Origin: Bacillus sp. AFS029637
GTDB lineage: Bacteria; Bacillota; Bacilli; Bacillales; Bacillaceae_G
Length of the DNA: 42,717 nt
NCBI RefSeq assembly: GCF_002584985.1
Contig: NZ_NUPZ01000033.1
Location: 90,078-132,794, forward strand
Reading direction: 5' to 3'
In this document: positions 1-7,319 of the stretch, piece by piece
How positions within the stretch are numbered: the first letter of the stretch is position 1
Layout: each line of letters opens with the position of its first letter
Position numbers and translations under genes: made by a program
Notes under the pieces: model-generated
Seen by the model: the letters and a program-made list of their open reading frames with translations, nothing else
Told to the model about the DNA's origin: nothing
Database searches by the model: none

Positions 1-16
1 AGCTAATGCCTTTTCT

Positions 17-1561
17 TTATTCATATCGTTCAGCATTCCATTCTTCTATATTCCATATTTTCGTTATCCACGATTCATAGAAAGAAGGATCATGTGAGAC
101 AATTAAGACCGTTCCTTTATATCGTTGTAACGCTTCCTGCAAACCGTTCTTAGTTTCTACGTCCAAATGATTAGTCGGTTCATCTAAAATTAAAACATTA
201 CTTTTCGTTACGATAAGTTCACAAAGTCGTACCTTTGTTTGTTCTCCTCCACTTAATAAACAAAGCGGCTTTAATACATGCTCTTCTTTCAATCCACACT
301 TCGCTAATGCTTGACGTACTTCTTTCTTTGTCATATCTGGTCGTTCTTCCCAAACTTTCTCTAATGGCGTTATTTCTGAAGCAAATTCTTCCTGTGCAAA
401 ATAAGCAGGATTTACCCGCTCTCCAATAGAAACTAAACCGCTTAATGGCTTTATTTGCCCTAATAGCGTTTTTAACATTGTCGTTTTTCCGATGCCATTA
501 TGACCAACAATCGCTATTTTCTCCCCTTTTTTCACTTGAAAATCCAATTCTGGAAATAACGGTTCACTATAACCTATTCTTAGTTTCTCGGCCTGTAATA
601 TACGACTCACTGGCTCAGCATAAACATTAAAATCAAAACGGGCACGAGGTACATTGTTAACCTTTTCAACCCTTTGCATTTTCTCCAATACTTTCTCACG
701 ACTTTTTGCTTGTTTCGCTTTTCGAATTTTATTTTTTTGAATAAATGTTTCTAACTGTGTAATTTCTTTTTGCTGTTTCGTATATGCTGCTTGTAATTGT
801 TTCTTTTGCAGTTCATAATTACGCACAAAACTATTATAATCACCCACATAGCGTTTGATTGCCCGCTTCTCTAGATGATAAATAACATTTGTAATCTTGT
901 TCAAAAATACTTCGTCATGTGAAATGATAATATAAGCTTTTTCATACATTTGTAAATAGGATTGCAACCATTCTATATGTGCTGTATCTAAATAATTCGT
1001 TGGCTCATCTAGCAATAAAACATCAGCTTTTTCTAAAAGGAGTTTCCCAAGTAACAGCTTTGTCCGCTGACCACCACTTAACTTTGAAACATCCTTCTTC
1101 ATCCCTACTTCAAACAACCCTAAACCCGTTGCTACTTCTTCAATTTCTGTATGAATTTGATAAAAGTTGGAGCCTTCCAATATAGTTTGTAATTCTCCAT
1201 ACCTTACTAACAGTTTTTCTACGTCTTCTGCTTCAGCCATTTCTTCTGTAATTTTTAACATTTCGCATTCAATCGCATACAAATTAGAAAATGCACTTTG
1301 CAAGTATTCTTCAATTGTTATCCCTTCTTGTAAATCTGTATGTTGCTGTAAAAATCCTACCTTCACCTGCGGAAACCATTCAATTTTCCCTTCATCATGT
1401 ATAAGTTCTCCTGTTAACAGACGTAACAGCGTTGATTTTCCAATTCCATTTTTCCCTACTAACCCAACATGTTCTCCCTTTAATAATCGAAAACATGCCT
1501 TATATAATATGGTTTTCTCACCATACGAATGACTTACATTTTCTACTGTTAATATACTCAT
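17..1561 (-). CDS. ABC-F family ATPase (YfmM-like ribosome-associated or antibiotic-resistance ABC-F)
   Basis: This 514-residue protein has two ABC ATPase domains and no membrane segments, the layout of ABC-F proteins that act at the ribosomal E site. Walker A motifs lie near residues 36-43 and 353-361 (GHNGIGKTT), the first signature LSGGQ is at 161-165 with a second LSGGE later, and Walker B motifs read VLLLDEPTNYLD and VLILDEPTNHLD. The charged linker between the domains, about residues 236-318, is short to medium and there is no long C-terminal extension, so it resembles B. subtilis YfmM more than VmlR. An AAAGGAG site precedes the ATG. The gene follows an attenuator-like leader, which in this family usually means induction by ribosome-targeting drugs. 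Family assignment is firm; a resistance role is inferred. Confidence 0.93.
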   Translation of the reverse strand: MSILTVENVSHSYGEKTILYKACFRLLKGEHVGLVGKNGIGKSTLLRLLTGELIHDEGKIEWFPQVKVGFLQQHTDLQEGITIEEYLQSAFSNLYAIECEMLKITEEMAEAEDVEKLLVRYGELQTILEGSNFYQIHTEIEEVATGLGLFEVGMKKDVSKLSGGQRTKLLLGKLLLEKADVLLLDEPTNYLDTAHIEWLQSYLQMYEKAYIIISHDEVFLNKITNVIYHLEKRAIKRYVGDYNSFVRNYELQKKQLQAAYTKQQKEITQLETFIQKNKIRKAKQAKSREKVLEKMQRVEKVNNVPRARFDFNVYAEPVSRILQAEKLRIGYSEPLFPELDFQVKKGEKIAIVGHNGIGKTTMLKTLLGQIKPLSGLVSIGERVNPAYFAQEEFASEITPLEKVWEERPDMTKKEVRQALAKCGLKEEHVLKPLCLLSGGEQTKVRLCELIVTKSNVLILDEPTNHLDVETKNGLQEALQRYKGTVLIVSHDPSFYESWITKIWNIEEWNAERYE

Positions 1562-1640
1562 TTTTTTCTCTCCTTTACTTATGATTCATAAGCTAAATAG
1601 AGAGAACAACAGTATAAAGCCTTATTTAATTGTGCATATA

Positions 1641-1670
1641 AAAATGGGTAAGGTGAATACACCTTACCCA
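1641..1670 (-). terminator. Leader terminator in front of the ABC-F gene
   Basis: On the minus strand a perfect hairpin with arms GGGTAAGGTG and CACCTTACCC (about 1647-1670) is followed by ATTTTTAT. It lies about 80 nt upstream of the ABC-F start codon and downstream of a short leader ORF, so it is placed to stop leader transcription before the gene rather than to end an upstream gene. Confidence 0.8.
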
Positions 1671-1679
1671 TTACATATT

Positions 1680-1800
1680 ATCGTAAGAAAGGATTAAGGT
1701 TCTTTACCTGCTGTCTTCAATTTAGCTTAATCGTTAAAAATAGGCAGACTTCTCCCGTCTTAAGCTAAAACCATTTGAAGAACAGTTGATAAAGTCATTT
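1680..1800 (-). promoter_or_regulatory. Leader-peptide attenuator of the ABC-F gene
   Basis: The 3' half of the 12-codon leader ORF can pair with a downstream segment: TTTAGCTTAA with TTAAGCTAAA, then CTTCAA with TTGAAG and CTGT with ACAG. The downstream arm also contains GATTAAG, which can pair instead with CTTAATC in the segment AACCTTAATCC. That last segment resembles the 3' arm of the terminator and could pair with the terminator's 5' arm (TAAGGT). These exclusive pairings are what ribosome-stalling attenuators use. The mechanism is inferred from base pairing read by eye, with no folding calculation. Confidence 0.65.
1760..1798 (-). CDS. 12-residue leader peptide of the ABC-F gene
   Basis: ATG to TAA encodes MTLSTVLQMVLA. 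It is preceded by AAAGGGGTGAAAGG at good distance. The ORF is too short to be an ordinary protein, and its second half is one arm of the long leader hairpin. This combination is typical of regulatory leader peptides ahead of resistance genes such as vmlR and the erm genes. A ribosome slowed early in the ORF would leave the 3' half free to pair, while one finishing at the stop would cover it. Confidence 0.6.
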   Translation of the reverse strand: MTLSTVLQMVLA

Positions 1801-1851
1801 TATCCTTTCACCCCTTTAACATTTATTATATTAAGAGTATAAACTACTCTG

Positions 1852-1938
1852 TTATATTCTATTCTCTATTTTTTCTTTTGTTCCTTCTTCAAAATCATCT
1901 GGCGTTAATGAATCCACTATTTTCTCTATAGATTTCAT
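1852..1938 (-). CDS. 28-residue small ORF, unknown
   Basis: A small ORF starts MKSIEKIVDSLTPDDFEEG and ends after 28 residues. It has a near-ideal AGGAGGAG site six bases before the ATG. It sits directly after the T-run of the thiZ terminator and ahead of the ABC-F leader. The peptide is acidic and hydrophilic with no signal sequence or membrane segment, so it does not look like a secreted pheromone. It may be a first leader ORF, a small protein, or the start of a decayed gene. I do not recognise it. The strong RBS is the main evidence that it is translated. Confidence 0.45.
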   Translation of the reverse strand: MKSIEKIVDSLTPDDFEEGTKEKIENRI

Positions 1939-1951
1939 CTTTCTCCTCCTA

Positions 1952-1998
1952 TAAAAAAAGCCTCTTAACAGCAATTGTACCAAGAACTGTTAAAAGAC
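1952..1998 (-). terminator. Terminator after thiZ
   Basis: On the minus strand CTTTTAACAG and CTGTTAAGAG form a stem followed by CTTTTTTTA. It lies immediately after the thiZ stop codon and closes the thiamine-precursor transport operon. Confidence 0.8.
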
Positions 1999-2004
1999 TT
2001 TTTT

Positions 2005-2754
2005 CTATTTTTTCATATAAGGAGCTAATACTCTTAAAATCTCTTCCTTATCCTTCTTTAACTCAAGTGATGTTAACATATCCATCGTTCGCGGCCTAGG
2101 TAATTTGACTTGTACTTCGCCAACTATTGATGCGGGTCTTTGAGATAAAATAAATACGCGATCAGAAAGCAAGATTGCTTCATCTAAGTCATGGGTAACC
2201 ATAACAATTGTTTGTTTTTCCTGGTGCCAAGAATTCAAAAGCCAACTGTGTACTTCCATTTTTGTAAATGCATCCAATTTTCCAAAAGGCTCATCAAGGA
2301 GCATAATCGGTTTTTCACATAAATATGTGCGAAGAAAGCTAATTCTTTGGCGCATACCACCAGACAATGCATCTGGATAATGATTTGCATATTCATCTAA
2401 CTCAAACTGTTTTAACGCTTCCATTCCTTCTGTTAATCTTTGTTTTTTAGGTTTCCCTTCAATCTCCAATGGAAGGACAATATTTTGCAAAGCAGATCGC
2501 CACGGCAGCAATAAATCTTGTTGTGGCATATAACTTACAACATCTTGTTTTCTTACATGTTCCTCGTTATAAAATACCTCTCCACTCGTTGGTTCTTCCA
2601 CACTCGCAATCATATTTAACAATGTGCTTTTCCCACAACCACTTGGACCTACAAAAGAGACAAACTCTCCCTCCTGTATAGAGGCACTAATATCCGCTAA
2701 TACATTCTTTCCATCGAAAGATTTCACAATATCTTTTATTTGTAATCCGCTCAT
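2005..2754 (-). CDS. thiZ: Thiamine-precursor ABC transporter, ATPase subunit
   Basis: This 249-residue ABC ATPase is of the nitrate/sulfonate/thiamine-precursor type. It has Walker A GPSGCGKST, a Q-loop (MPQQDLLLPW), the signature LSGGMRQR and Walker B IMLLDEPFGKLD. Its start overlaps the thiY stop by four bases (ATGA), indicating translational coupling. It is the last gene of the TPP-riboswitch operon. With ThiX and ThiY it should import a pyrimidine precursor of thiamine such as formylaminopyrimidine or HMP. The subunit role is clear; substrate identity rests on the riboswitch and on knowledge of the ThiXYZ family. Confidence 0.9.
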   Translation of the reverse strand: MSGLQIKDIVKSFDGKNVLADISASIQEGEFVSFVGPSGCGKSTLLNMIASVEEPTSGEVFYNEEHVRKQDVVSYMPQQDLLLPWRSALQNIVLPLEIEGKPKKQRLTEGMEALKQFELDEYANHYPDALSGGMRQRISFLRTYLCEKPIMLLDEPFGKLDAFTKMEVHSWLLNSWHQEKQTIVMVTHDLDEAILLSDRVFILSQRPASIVGEVQVKLPRPRTMDMLTSLELKKDKEEILRVLAPYMKK

Positions 2755-3749
2755 TTTTCACTTGGAAGGAATTCATTTGTAAAGGCATCTTTTACATCGA
2801 TTTTCTTTTTAATAACTTTGTTGTCATATAAGAAATTCATGTAATTCGTCCAAACTTCTTCCTTCTGTACTCCCCACGCTTTAGCATCATCTTGATACTT
2901 TGTACTTAACCATTTTTGACTTTCTTGTACTAACTCTTTATTTATATCTGGAACAGCTTTAATTAAAATATCCGCCGCTTCTTTCGGTTCTTTAATTGCA
3001 AAATTATAACCTTCTGTCGTTGCGGTCATAAACTTTTTCACAAAATCTTTGTCTTGCTTCGTATGTTTTTCACTCGTAATAATAACCGGACTATAGAAAT
3101 CAAGCGCTGGATCTAAATCTTTTACCATAATCGTATTTAACTCTTTTCCTTGACGCTTCGCTTCAATTCCATCCCATCCGTAATAAATCCATTCGAAATC
3201 TGCATCTCGGCCAATTGATTTAAAGAAATCAGTTTGCCCTAAAATGATTTTTTCAACTTTATTAAAATCAGCTTGATGCTTATCCATAATTGTTTTTAAC
3301 GTCGCTTCTTCCGCTGGTCCTCCCCAGCCTCCGTAACGTTTACCTTCAAAATCCTTCGGTGACGTCATATTATCTTTTTTTAGCGATGCAAAAGCAGACG
3401 TGTTATGCTGAATAATCGCTCCTACAGACACAACAGGAATCCCTTCCACACGAGCTAATGTGACATTTTCTTGTGCACTTATTGCGAAATCAGCTTTTCC
3501 TGAAGCTATCATTTGCTCCGCTGTTACATTATCACCTGGCTGGATAATTTCTACATCTAACCCTTGTTTTTTGTAATAATCCTTCGCTTTCGCTACATAT
3601 AAACCGGTATGATTCGTATTTGGAAACCAATCTAATACTACTTTTACTTTTTGATCTTTACTTGCACTTTCTTCTTTCTTCGCCGGATTACATCCAGCCA
3701 CCCCTACTGCTAATAAAGCAGCTAACATCACTTTTAAACCCTTTTTCAT
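2751..3749 (-). CDS. thiY: Thiamine-precursor ABC transporter, substrate-binding lipoprotein
   Basis: This 332-residue protein has a lipoprotein signal peptide with lipobox AVGVAGC (Cys20) and an NMT1/THI5-like periplasmic-binding fold. The start of the mature part, VKVVLDWFPNTNHTGLYVAK, and the loop GGWGGPAEEATL are typical of the THI5/ThiY group that binds formylaminopyrimidine or HMP. It would be anchored on the outer face of the membrane. Its ATG overlaps the thiX stop and its end overlaps thiZ, so the three are translated as one unit. Confidence 0.92.
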   Translation of the reverse strand: MKKGLKVMLAALLAVGVAGCNPAKKEESASKDQKVKVVLDWFPNTNHTGLYVAKAKDYYKKQGLDVEIIQPGDNVTAEQMIASGKADFAISAQENVTLARVEGIPVVSVGAIIQHNTSAFASLKKDNMTSPKDFEGKRYGGWGGPAEEATLKTIMDKHQADFNKVEKIILGQTDFFKSIGRDADFEWIYYGWDGIEAKRQGKELNTIMVKDLDPALDFYSPVIITSEKHTKQDKDFVKKFMTATTEGYNFAIKEPKEAADILIKAVPDINKELVQESQKWLSTKYQDDAKAWGVQKEEVWTNYMNFLYDNKVIKKKIDVKDAFTNEFLPSEK

Positions 3750-4519
3750 TTCCTACCGTCCTTTCTATATATCCATGGTGCTATTATTCTTGCCATAAAC
3801 TCCACGATAAAATACAGACATAGTGTCACCATGACGATAATCGCTGCAACACCAAATACTCGGGCAGTTAAAAAGGATTTTGTTGCTCTCGTAAGCATAA
3901 CCCCTAACCCTTCACTTGCACCGAGCCATTCTCCGATAATTGCCCCCATTACGCTATATGTAACTGCAATTTTTAAGCCTGAAAAAAAGTATGGGAGCAC
4001 TGCTGGAAACTTTACTTTTTGGTAAACTTGCCATTTCGTTGCTTTCATCGTTTGCAACAATTTCAACATGTTTTTATCTACTGTTTGAAAACCTTCTAAA
4101 ATGCTAAGCGCAATTGGGAAGAAACAAACGAGTATGACTACCATTACTTTCGGCAACATCCCATATCCAAACCAAATAATAAATAAGGGCGCAAGTACAA
4201 CGATTGGAATTGTTTGCGAAATAACGAGTAACGGATTTATTAAAATACGAAGTAAAGGGATAACGTCCATAAGAATTGCAATGCTCGTCCCGAGTAAAAT
4301 CGCAAAAAACAGTCCGATTATAACTTCCTGCAGCGTTTGCATCGTATTTGGTAATAGTAAATCTTTCATCCCAATTAATTCTTGAACAATGGCAGAAGGC
4401 TTTGGCAAAATCCACGGTTCAATTTTAAATAATGAAACAGATCCTTCCCATATTGCAATGAGAAGGATAAGCCAAATAGTTGTAATTAGTTTAGATTGCT
4501 TCTGGTTTTGCATATTCAT
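3746..4519 (-). CDS. thiX: Thiamine-precursor ABC transporter, permease subunit
   Basis: This is a BPD-type permease of about 257 residues with roughly six membrane segments and the cytoplasmic EAA loop (MKATKWQVYQKVKFPAVLP) that contacts the ATPase. The frame is open further upstream to 4543, but that Met lacks an RBS. The ATG at 4519 has GGAAG upstream inside the end of the preceding gene, so I chose it. Either start overlaps the thiamine-binding protein gene. It ends in a four-base overlap with thiY. It should form the membrane channel of the ThiXYZ importer. Confidence 0.9.
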   Translation of the reverse strand: MNMQNQKQSKLITTIWLILLIAIWEGSVSLFKIEPWILPKPSAIVQELIGMKDLLLPNTMQTLQEVIIGLFFAILLGTSIAILMDVIPLLRILINPLLVISQTIPIVVLAPLFIIWFGYGMLPKVMVVILVCFFPIALSILEGFQTVDKNMLKLLQTMKATKWQVYQKVKFPAVLPYFFSGLKIAVTYSVMGAIIGEWLGASEGLGVMLTRATKSFLTARVFGVAAIIVMVTLCLYFIVEFMARIIAPWIYRKDGRK

Positions 4520-4811
4520 CACGGTACTTCCAAACCTTTTCATCTATCGTTACACCAGTGCTTGGACGATAATGGATTTTAATCGAAGTAATCACTTCTT
4601 CTGCTCCAGCATCGACGCATGCTTGCTGTGCACGTTTCACGACATCAAGAAGTACATCTAATTCTCCTTCCAGCGTTGTTTCCATTGCTCCTACTTCATA
4701 ACGAACTCCCGATTGTTGCACAACTTCAATTGCTTTATCAACAACAGAATATACATCTTTGTTCTTCGCTTGCGGTACTACTGAAAATGACATTGTAACT
4801 TGTTGTGACAT
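4491..4811 (-). CDS. MTH1187/YqgV-type thiamine-binding protein
   Basis: This 106-residue soluble protein belongs to the MTH1187/YkoF-like thiamine-binding family (former DUF77): MSFSVVPQAKNKDVYSVVDKA, then VRYEVGAMETTLEGELD, then ITSIKIHYRP. It is a single-domain version; B. subtilis YkoF has two repeats. It is the first gene after a TPP riboswitch, with AAGGAGG upstream of its ATG, and overlaps the thiX start region. The likely role is binding thiamine or a precursor in the cytoplasm in support of the adjacent transporter. The binding function is inferred from family and context. Confidence 0.85.
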   Translation of the reverse strand: MSQQVTMSFSVVPQAKNKDVYSVVDKAIEVVQQSGVRYEVGAMETTLEGELDVLLDVVKRAQQACVDAGAEEVITSIKIHYRPSTGVTIDEKVWKYRDEYAKPEAI

Positions 4812-4840
4812 AATAAATTCCTCCTTAAATATAACTTTTC

Positions 4841-4880
4841 CAAAAAAAGAAAAGGCTTTCCTACCATGTAGGAAAGCCTT
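4841..4880 (-). terminator. Riboswitch expression-platform terminator (thi transport operon)
   Basis: On the minus strand a 13-bp perfect stem, AAGGCTTTCCTAC with GTAGGAAAGCCTT around a three-base loop, is followed by TTCTTTTTTT. It lies between the TPP aptamer and the first gene, so TPP binding should favour premature termination. Confidence 0.88.
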
Positions 4881-4919
4881 GTATACAAGTTATTCTATAA
4901 TAACTTATGCTACATCACT

Positions 4920-5012
4920 TTAAAGTAACTCCCTACGCTGGCATTATCCAGATCAGGTTGAGGGTCGATGTATACTTACATCCTCTCAGCCAATTGGCTC
5001 CCCGGTTCTTAA
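4920..5012 (-). promoter_or_regulatory. TPP riboswitch (thi box) of the thiamine-precursor transport operon
   Basis: The minus strand carries the conserved thi-box elements GGGGAGCC, GGCTGAGAGGA, then AACCTGATCTGGATAATGCC and AGCGTAGGGA in correct order. A strong terminator follows before the first gene, consistent with transcriptional OFF control by thiamine pyrophosphate. The assignment is very secure from the conserved core alone. Confidence 0.96.
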
Positions 5013-5075
5013 TTCGTTTTCATTGTAGCATGATTTATTTTATTGAACAAACAAAAGCGTGCATAATCATTTCAT

Positions 5076-6812
5076 TTAACTTTTAAATTCCCCAATTAAT
5101 TCTTGTAACTCCTGTGAAAGCCAGCTTAAAGAAGTAGCTAATTCGGCAATATCTTGTACAGACATTTCCTGTTCTTTCATACTCTCTTCAATATTACTAC
5201 TATTCGCATACGTATTTGCGATATGTGATAGTTCATTTACAACACGAACAATATTTTGGCTATTTTGCAGTATATCACTTGAATTGCTAGAAACAGTTCT
5301 AACTTGATTTGTAACAGATTGTGCTGATTTTGAAATTTTTTCAAAGAAGGAGCCACTACTTTGAACGAGCGTAATTCCAGACTCTACCTCTTTTGAACCT
5401 TTTTGCATTGAAACAACAGCTTCTTCCGTTTCAGCTTGTGTTTCCCCTATTAATTTTGCTATATCTTTTGCTGATGCTTCCGTTTGTTCTGCTAATTTAC
5501 GCACTTCATCGGCAACAACAGCAAACCCTCGTCCAGCCGCTCCAGCACGTGAAGCTTCAATAGAAGCATTTAAAGCTAATAAATTTGTTTGATTTGAAAT
5601 GCCAGTAATTACAGTTACAATATCACTAATTTCTTTTGATCTTGTTTCCAACGAATAAATAATTGAAGATAAATCTTGTACTGCATTTTGTATTATGCCC
5701 ATTTGATTAATCGCCTGTTCAATAACACCATTTCCTTCTACTGAATGATGCTCCATACCTTCAGATGCTATCGCCATTTGTTTTGCAGCATTCGTTATCT
5801 CTTCCATCTTATCTTCCATTTCATATACAATACCTAAATACTGTTGTACTGAAGTTTCTTGAGACTGAGCGCCAGCTCTTAACCCAACCATAGAACTTAC
5901 GATTTCTTGAACTGCCATACTATTCTCTTTCGTACTCGCTGACAATTCTTGTGAAGATGAGGAAACCTGTTCTGCTGTCTGCTTCACTTTATCTACAATT
6001 CCTTTAAACTTCTCGATGGTATTATTAAAATACGCATTAATAATACCAATATCATCTGGTCTTTCCTCTAATTTAACACTTAAATCACCTTCACCGACTT
6101 TGCGCAATCCTTCACGCAAATCTCGCAATGGAGCAAGTGCATTACGTACAATTAAGAATTGAATAACAGTTGCAATTAAAACAGAAATACAAATAAACAT
6201 TAAACCTTGTATAATGAATTTTCCCTTTGTACTAGGAACAATAGAGGCATCTACATCCGCTGCAACAATCGCCACAATATTATCGTCTCCATCTTTAATT
6301 GGCTCTAATATCGTTACCCATGATCCTAATGCGTCTTCATATACTACTGTCATGTTTGCTTTTTTCGTGCTCATTACCTTATCATATGCTTTCATCCAAA
6401 GATCTGGTTGTTTATAATAGTCTCCCGGCTTTACTTCAACAACATTTGCTAAGCCTGTAGACAAGCCAACGATTTGTAACTCGCCTTTTTCATTTTCTTT
6501 TGCTCCCACAATATACGTTTGTCCAACACTGTTCAATTCTTCCGTTGATTCATCTAATTTCTCTGTTAACTTCTCTCTCTTTTCTCTTTCTGCCGCTGGG
6601 TCTTTTGCAACATCTCTCACTATCTCTTCGTCTAATTTATGTAATACCGTATCTCCTGTTTCAAAAGAATGCCTTTCAAATATAGACATCATACTATTTT
6701 GAAACATGTTAAAACTTAACGCTCCCATAGTACCAACAAGCGTCAAAATAACTAACACCGTTAACAATACATTTTTTTGAAGAAAAGATAACTTATGCCA
6801 ATATTTTTTCAT
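5076..6812 (-). CDS. Methyl-accepting chemotaxis protein with an extracytoplasmic Cache-like sensor
   Basis: A transmembrane chemoreceptor of about 578 residues: TM1 near residues 10-32, an extracytoplasmic sensor of about 170 residues (probably Cache-like, with motif [19 protein letters not shown]), TM2 near 202-222, a HAMP domain ([15 protein letters not shown]), and the long coiled-coil signalling domain. The hairpin tip reads [20 protein letters not shown] and [18 protein letters not shown], the CheA/CheW-binding region. I chose the ATG at 6812 because AAAGGTGATGTTA precedes it; two upstream Met codons lie inside the RBS. The ligand is unknown. Its leader holds a c-di-GMP-I riboswitch, tying chemotaxis to the motile-sessile switch. 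Confidence 0.94.
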   Translation of the reverse strand: MKKYWHKLSFLQKNVLLTVLVILTLVGTMGALSFNMFQNSMMSIFERHSFETGDTVLHKLDEEIVRDVAKDPAAEREKREKLTEKLDESTEELNSVGQTYIVGAKENEKGELQIVGLSTGLANVVEVKPGDYYKQPDLWMKAYDKVMSTKKANMTVVYEDALGSWVTILEPIKDGDDNIVAIVAADVDASIVPSTKGKFIIQGLMFICISVLIATVIQFLIVRNALAPLRDLREGLRKVGEGDLSVKLEERPDDIGIINAYFNNTIEKFKGIVDKVKQTAEQVSSSSQELSASTKENSMAVQEIVSSMVGLRAGAQSQETSVQQYLGIVYEMEDKMEEITNAAKQMAIASEGMEHHSVEGNGVIEQAINQMGIIQNAVQDLSSIIYSLETRSKEISDIVTVITGISNQTNLLALNASIEASRAGAAGRGFAVVADEVRKLAEQTEASAKDIAKLIGETQAETEEAVVSMQKGSKEVESGITLVQSSGSFFEKISKSAQSVTNQVRTVSSNSSDILQNSQNIVRVVNELSHIANTYANSSNIEESMKEQEMSVQDIAELATSLSWLSQELQELIGEFKS

Positions 6813-6905
6813 TAACATCACCTTTCTTAATTAACTTAATATCAAGTAAAACTATCAAAATATAAACACTTAATAACTGATAACATTTCTCAATTGTTTA
6901 CAAAT

Positions 6906-6937
6906 AAAAAAAAGACCAATGAAAAACGCATTGGTCA
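6906..6937 (-). terminator. Terminator of the c-di-GMP riboswitch expression platform
   Basis: On the minus strand GACCAATG and CATTGGTC form an 8-bp stem followed by TTTTTTTTATTTG. It lies between the aptamer and the chemoreceptor gene. An extra copy of TTGGTC just upstream (6939-6944) offers a competing partner for GACCAA. Confidence 0.85.
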
Positions 6938-6944
6938 AGACCAA

Positions 6945-7045
6945 CCCTATCCGTCCGGTAACTGGCTAGCATAGCCTTTCGACCTTAGCCCCTGTAGTTT
7001 TGCGTCCTCATGTTTCCATAAGTTTGCCTTTCTCGCTGAACGAGT
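6945..7045 (-). promoter_or_regulatory. c-di-GMP-I (GEMM) riboswitch upstream of the chemoreceptor
   Basis: The minus strand contains the GEMM core: AAAGGCAAAC, a stem capped by the GAAA tetraloop (CTTATGGAAACATGAG), GGACGCAAAACTAC, GGGGCTAAGG, then GCTAGCCAGTTACCG. Order and spacing match the class I cyclic-di-GMP aptamer, including the GNRA loop and its receptor helix. It is followed by a terminator and then the chemoreceptor, so it should act by transcription attenuation. Whether c-di-GMP turns the gene on or off cannot be told without folding. Confidence 0.93.
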
Positions 7046-7319
7046 TGAACGATATGGGAGTTCTATGAGAATTAAATTATTCTCTTTCAAAGATTACAAC
7101 ATACAGATTAAAATGTCTACTTATTTAGAGATATAAATGTAGGGTTCTAATGTATTATTTTTTCGAAATAATTTCAAAAAATGCATGAATGTTACTTTTT
7201 TTGTGTTATATAATAAAAAATGTAGAAAAATCGAGAGTTTTTCGGATATTCATTTAATTTTCTTTCAAATTAAACTATTCGAATATATCTTAACTTATGG
7301 ACTTCGGAGGTAGTTTATC

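Noticed and set aside
1167-1532. Open plus-strand frame of 121 codons opposite the ABC-F gene
   Set aside because: It is an antisense shadow of the ATPase, rich in Ser, Cys and Asn, without an RBS or a recognisable family.
4104-4415. Open minus-strand frame of 103 codons inside thiX
   Set aside because: It overlaps the permease in another frame and lacks an RBS; thiX has clear family motifs.
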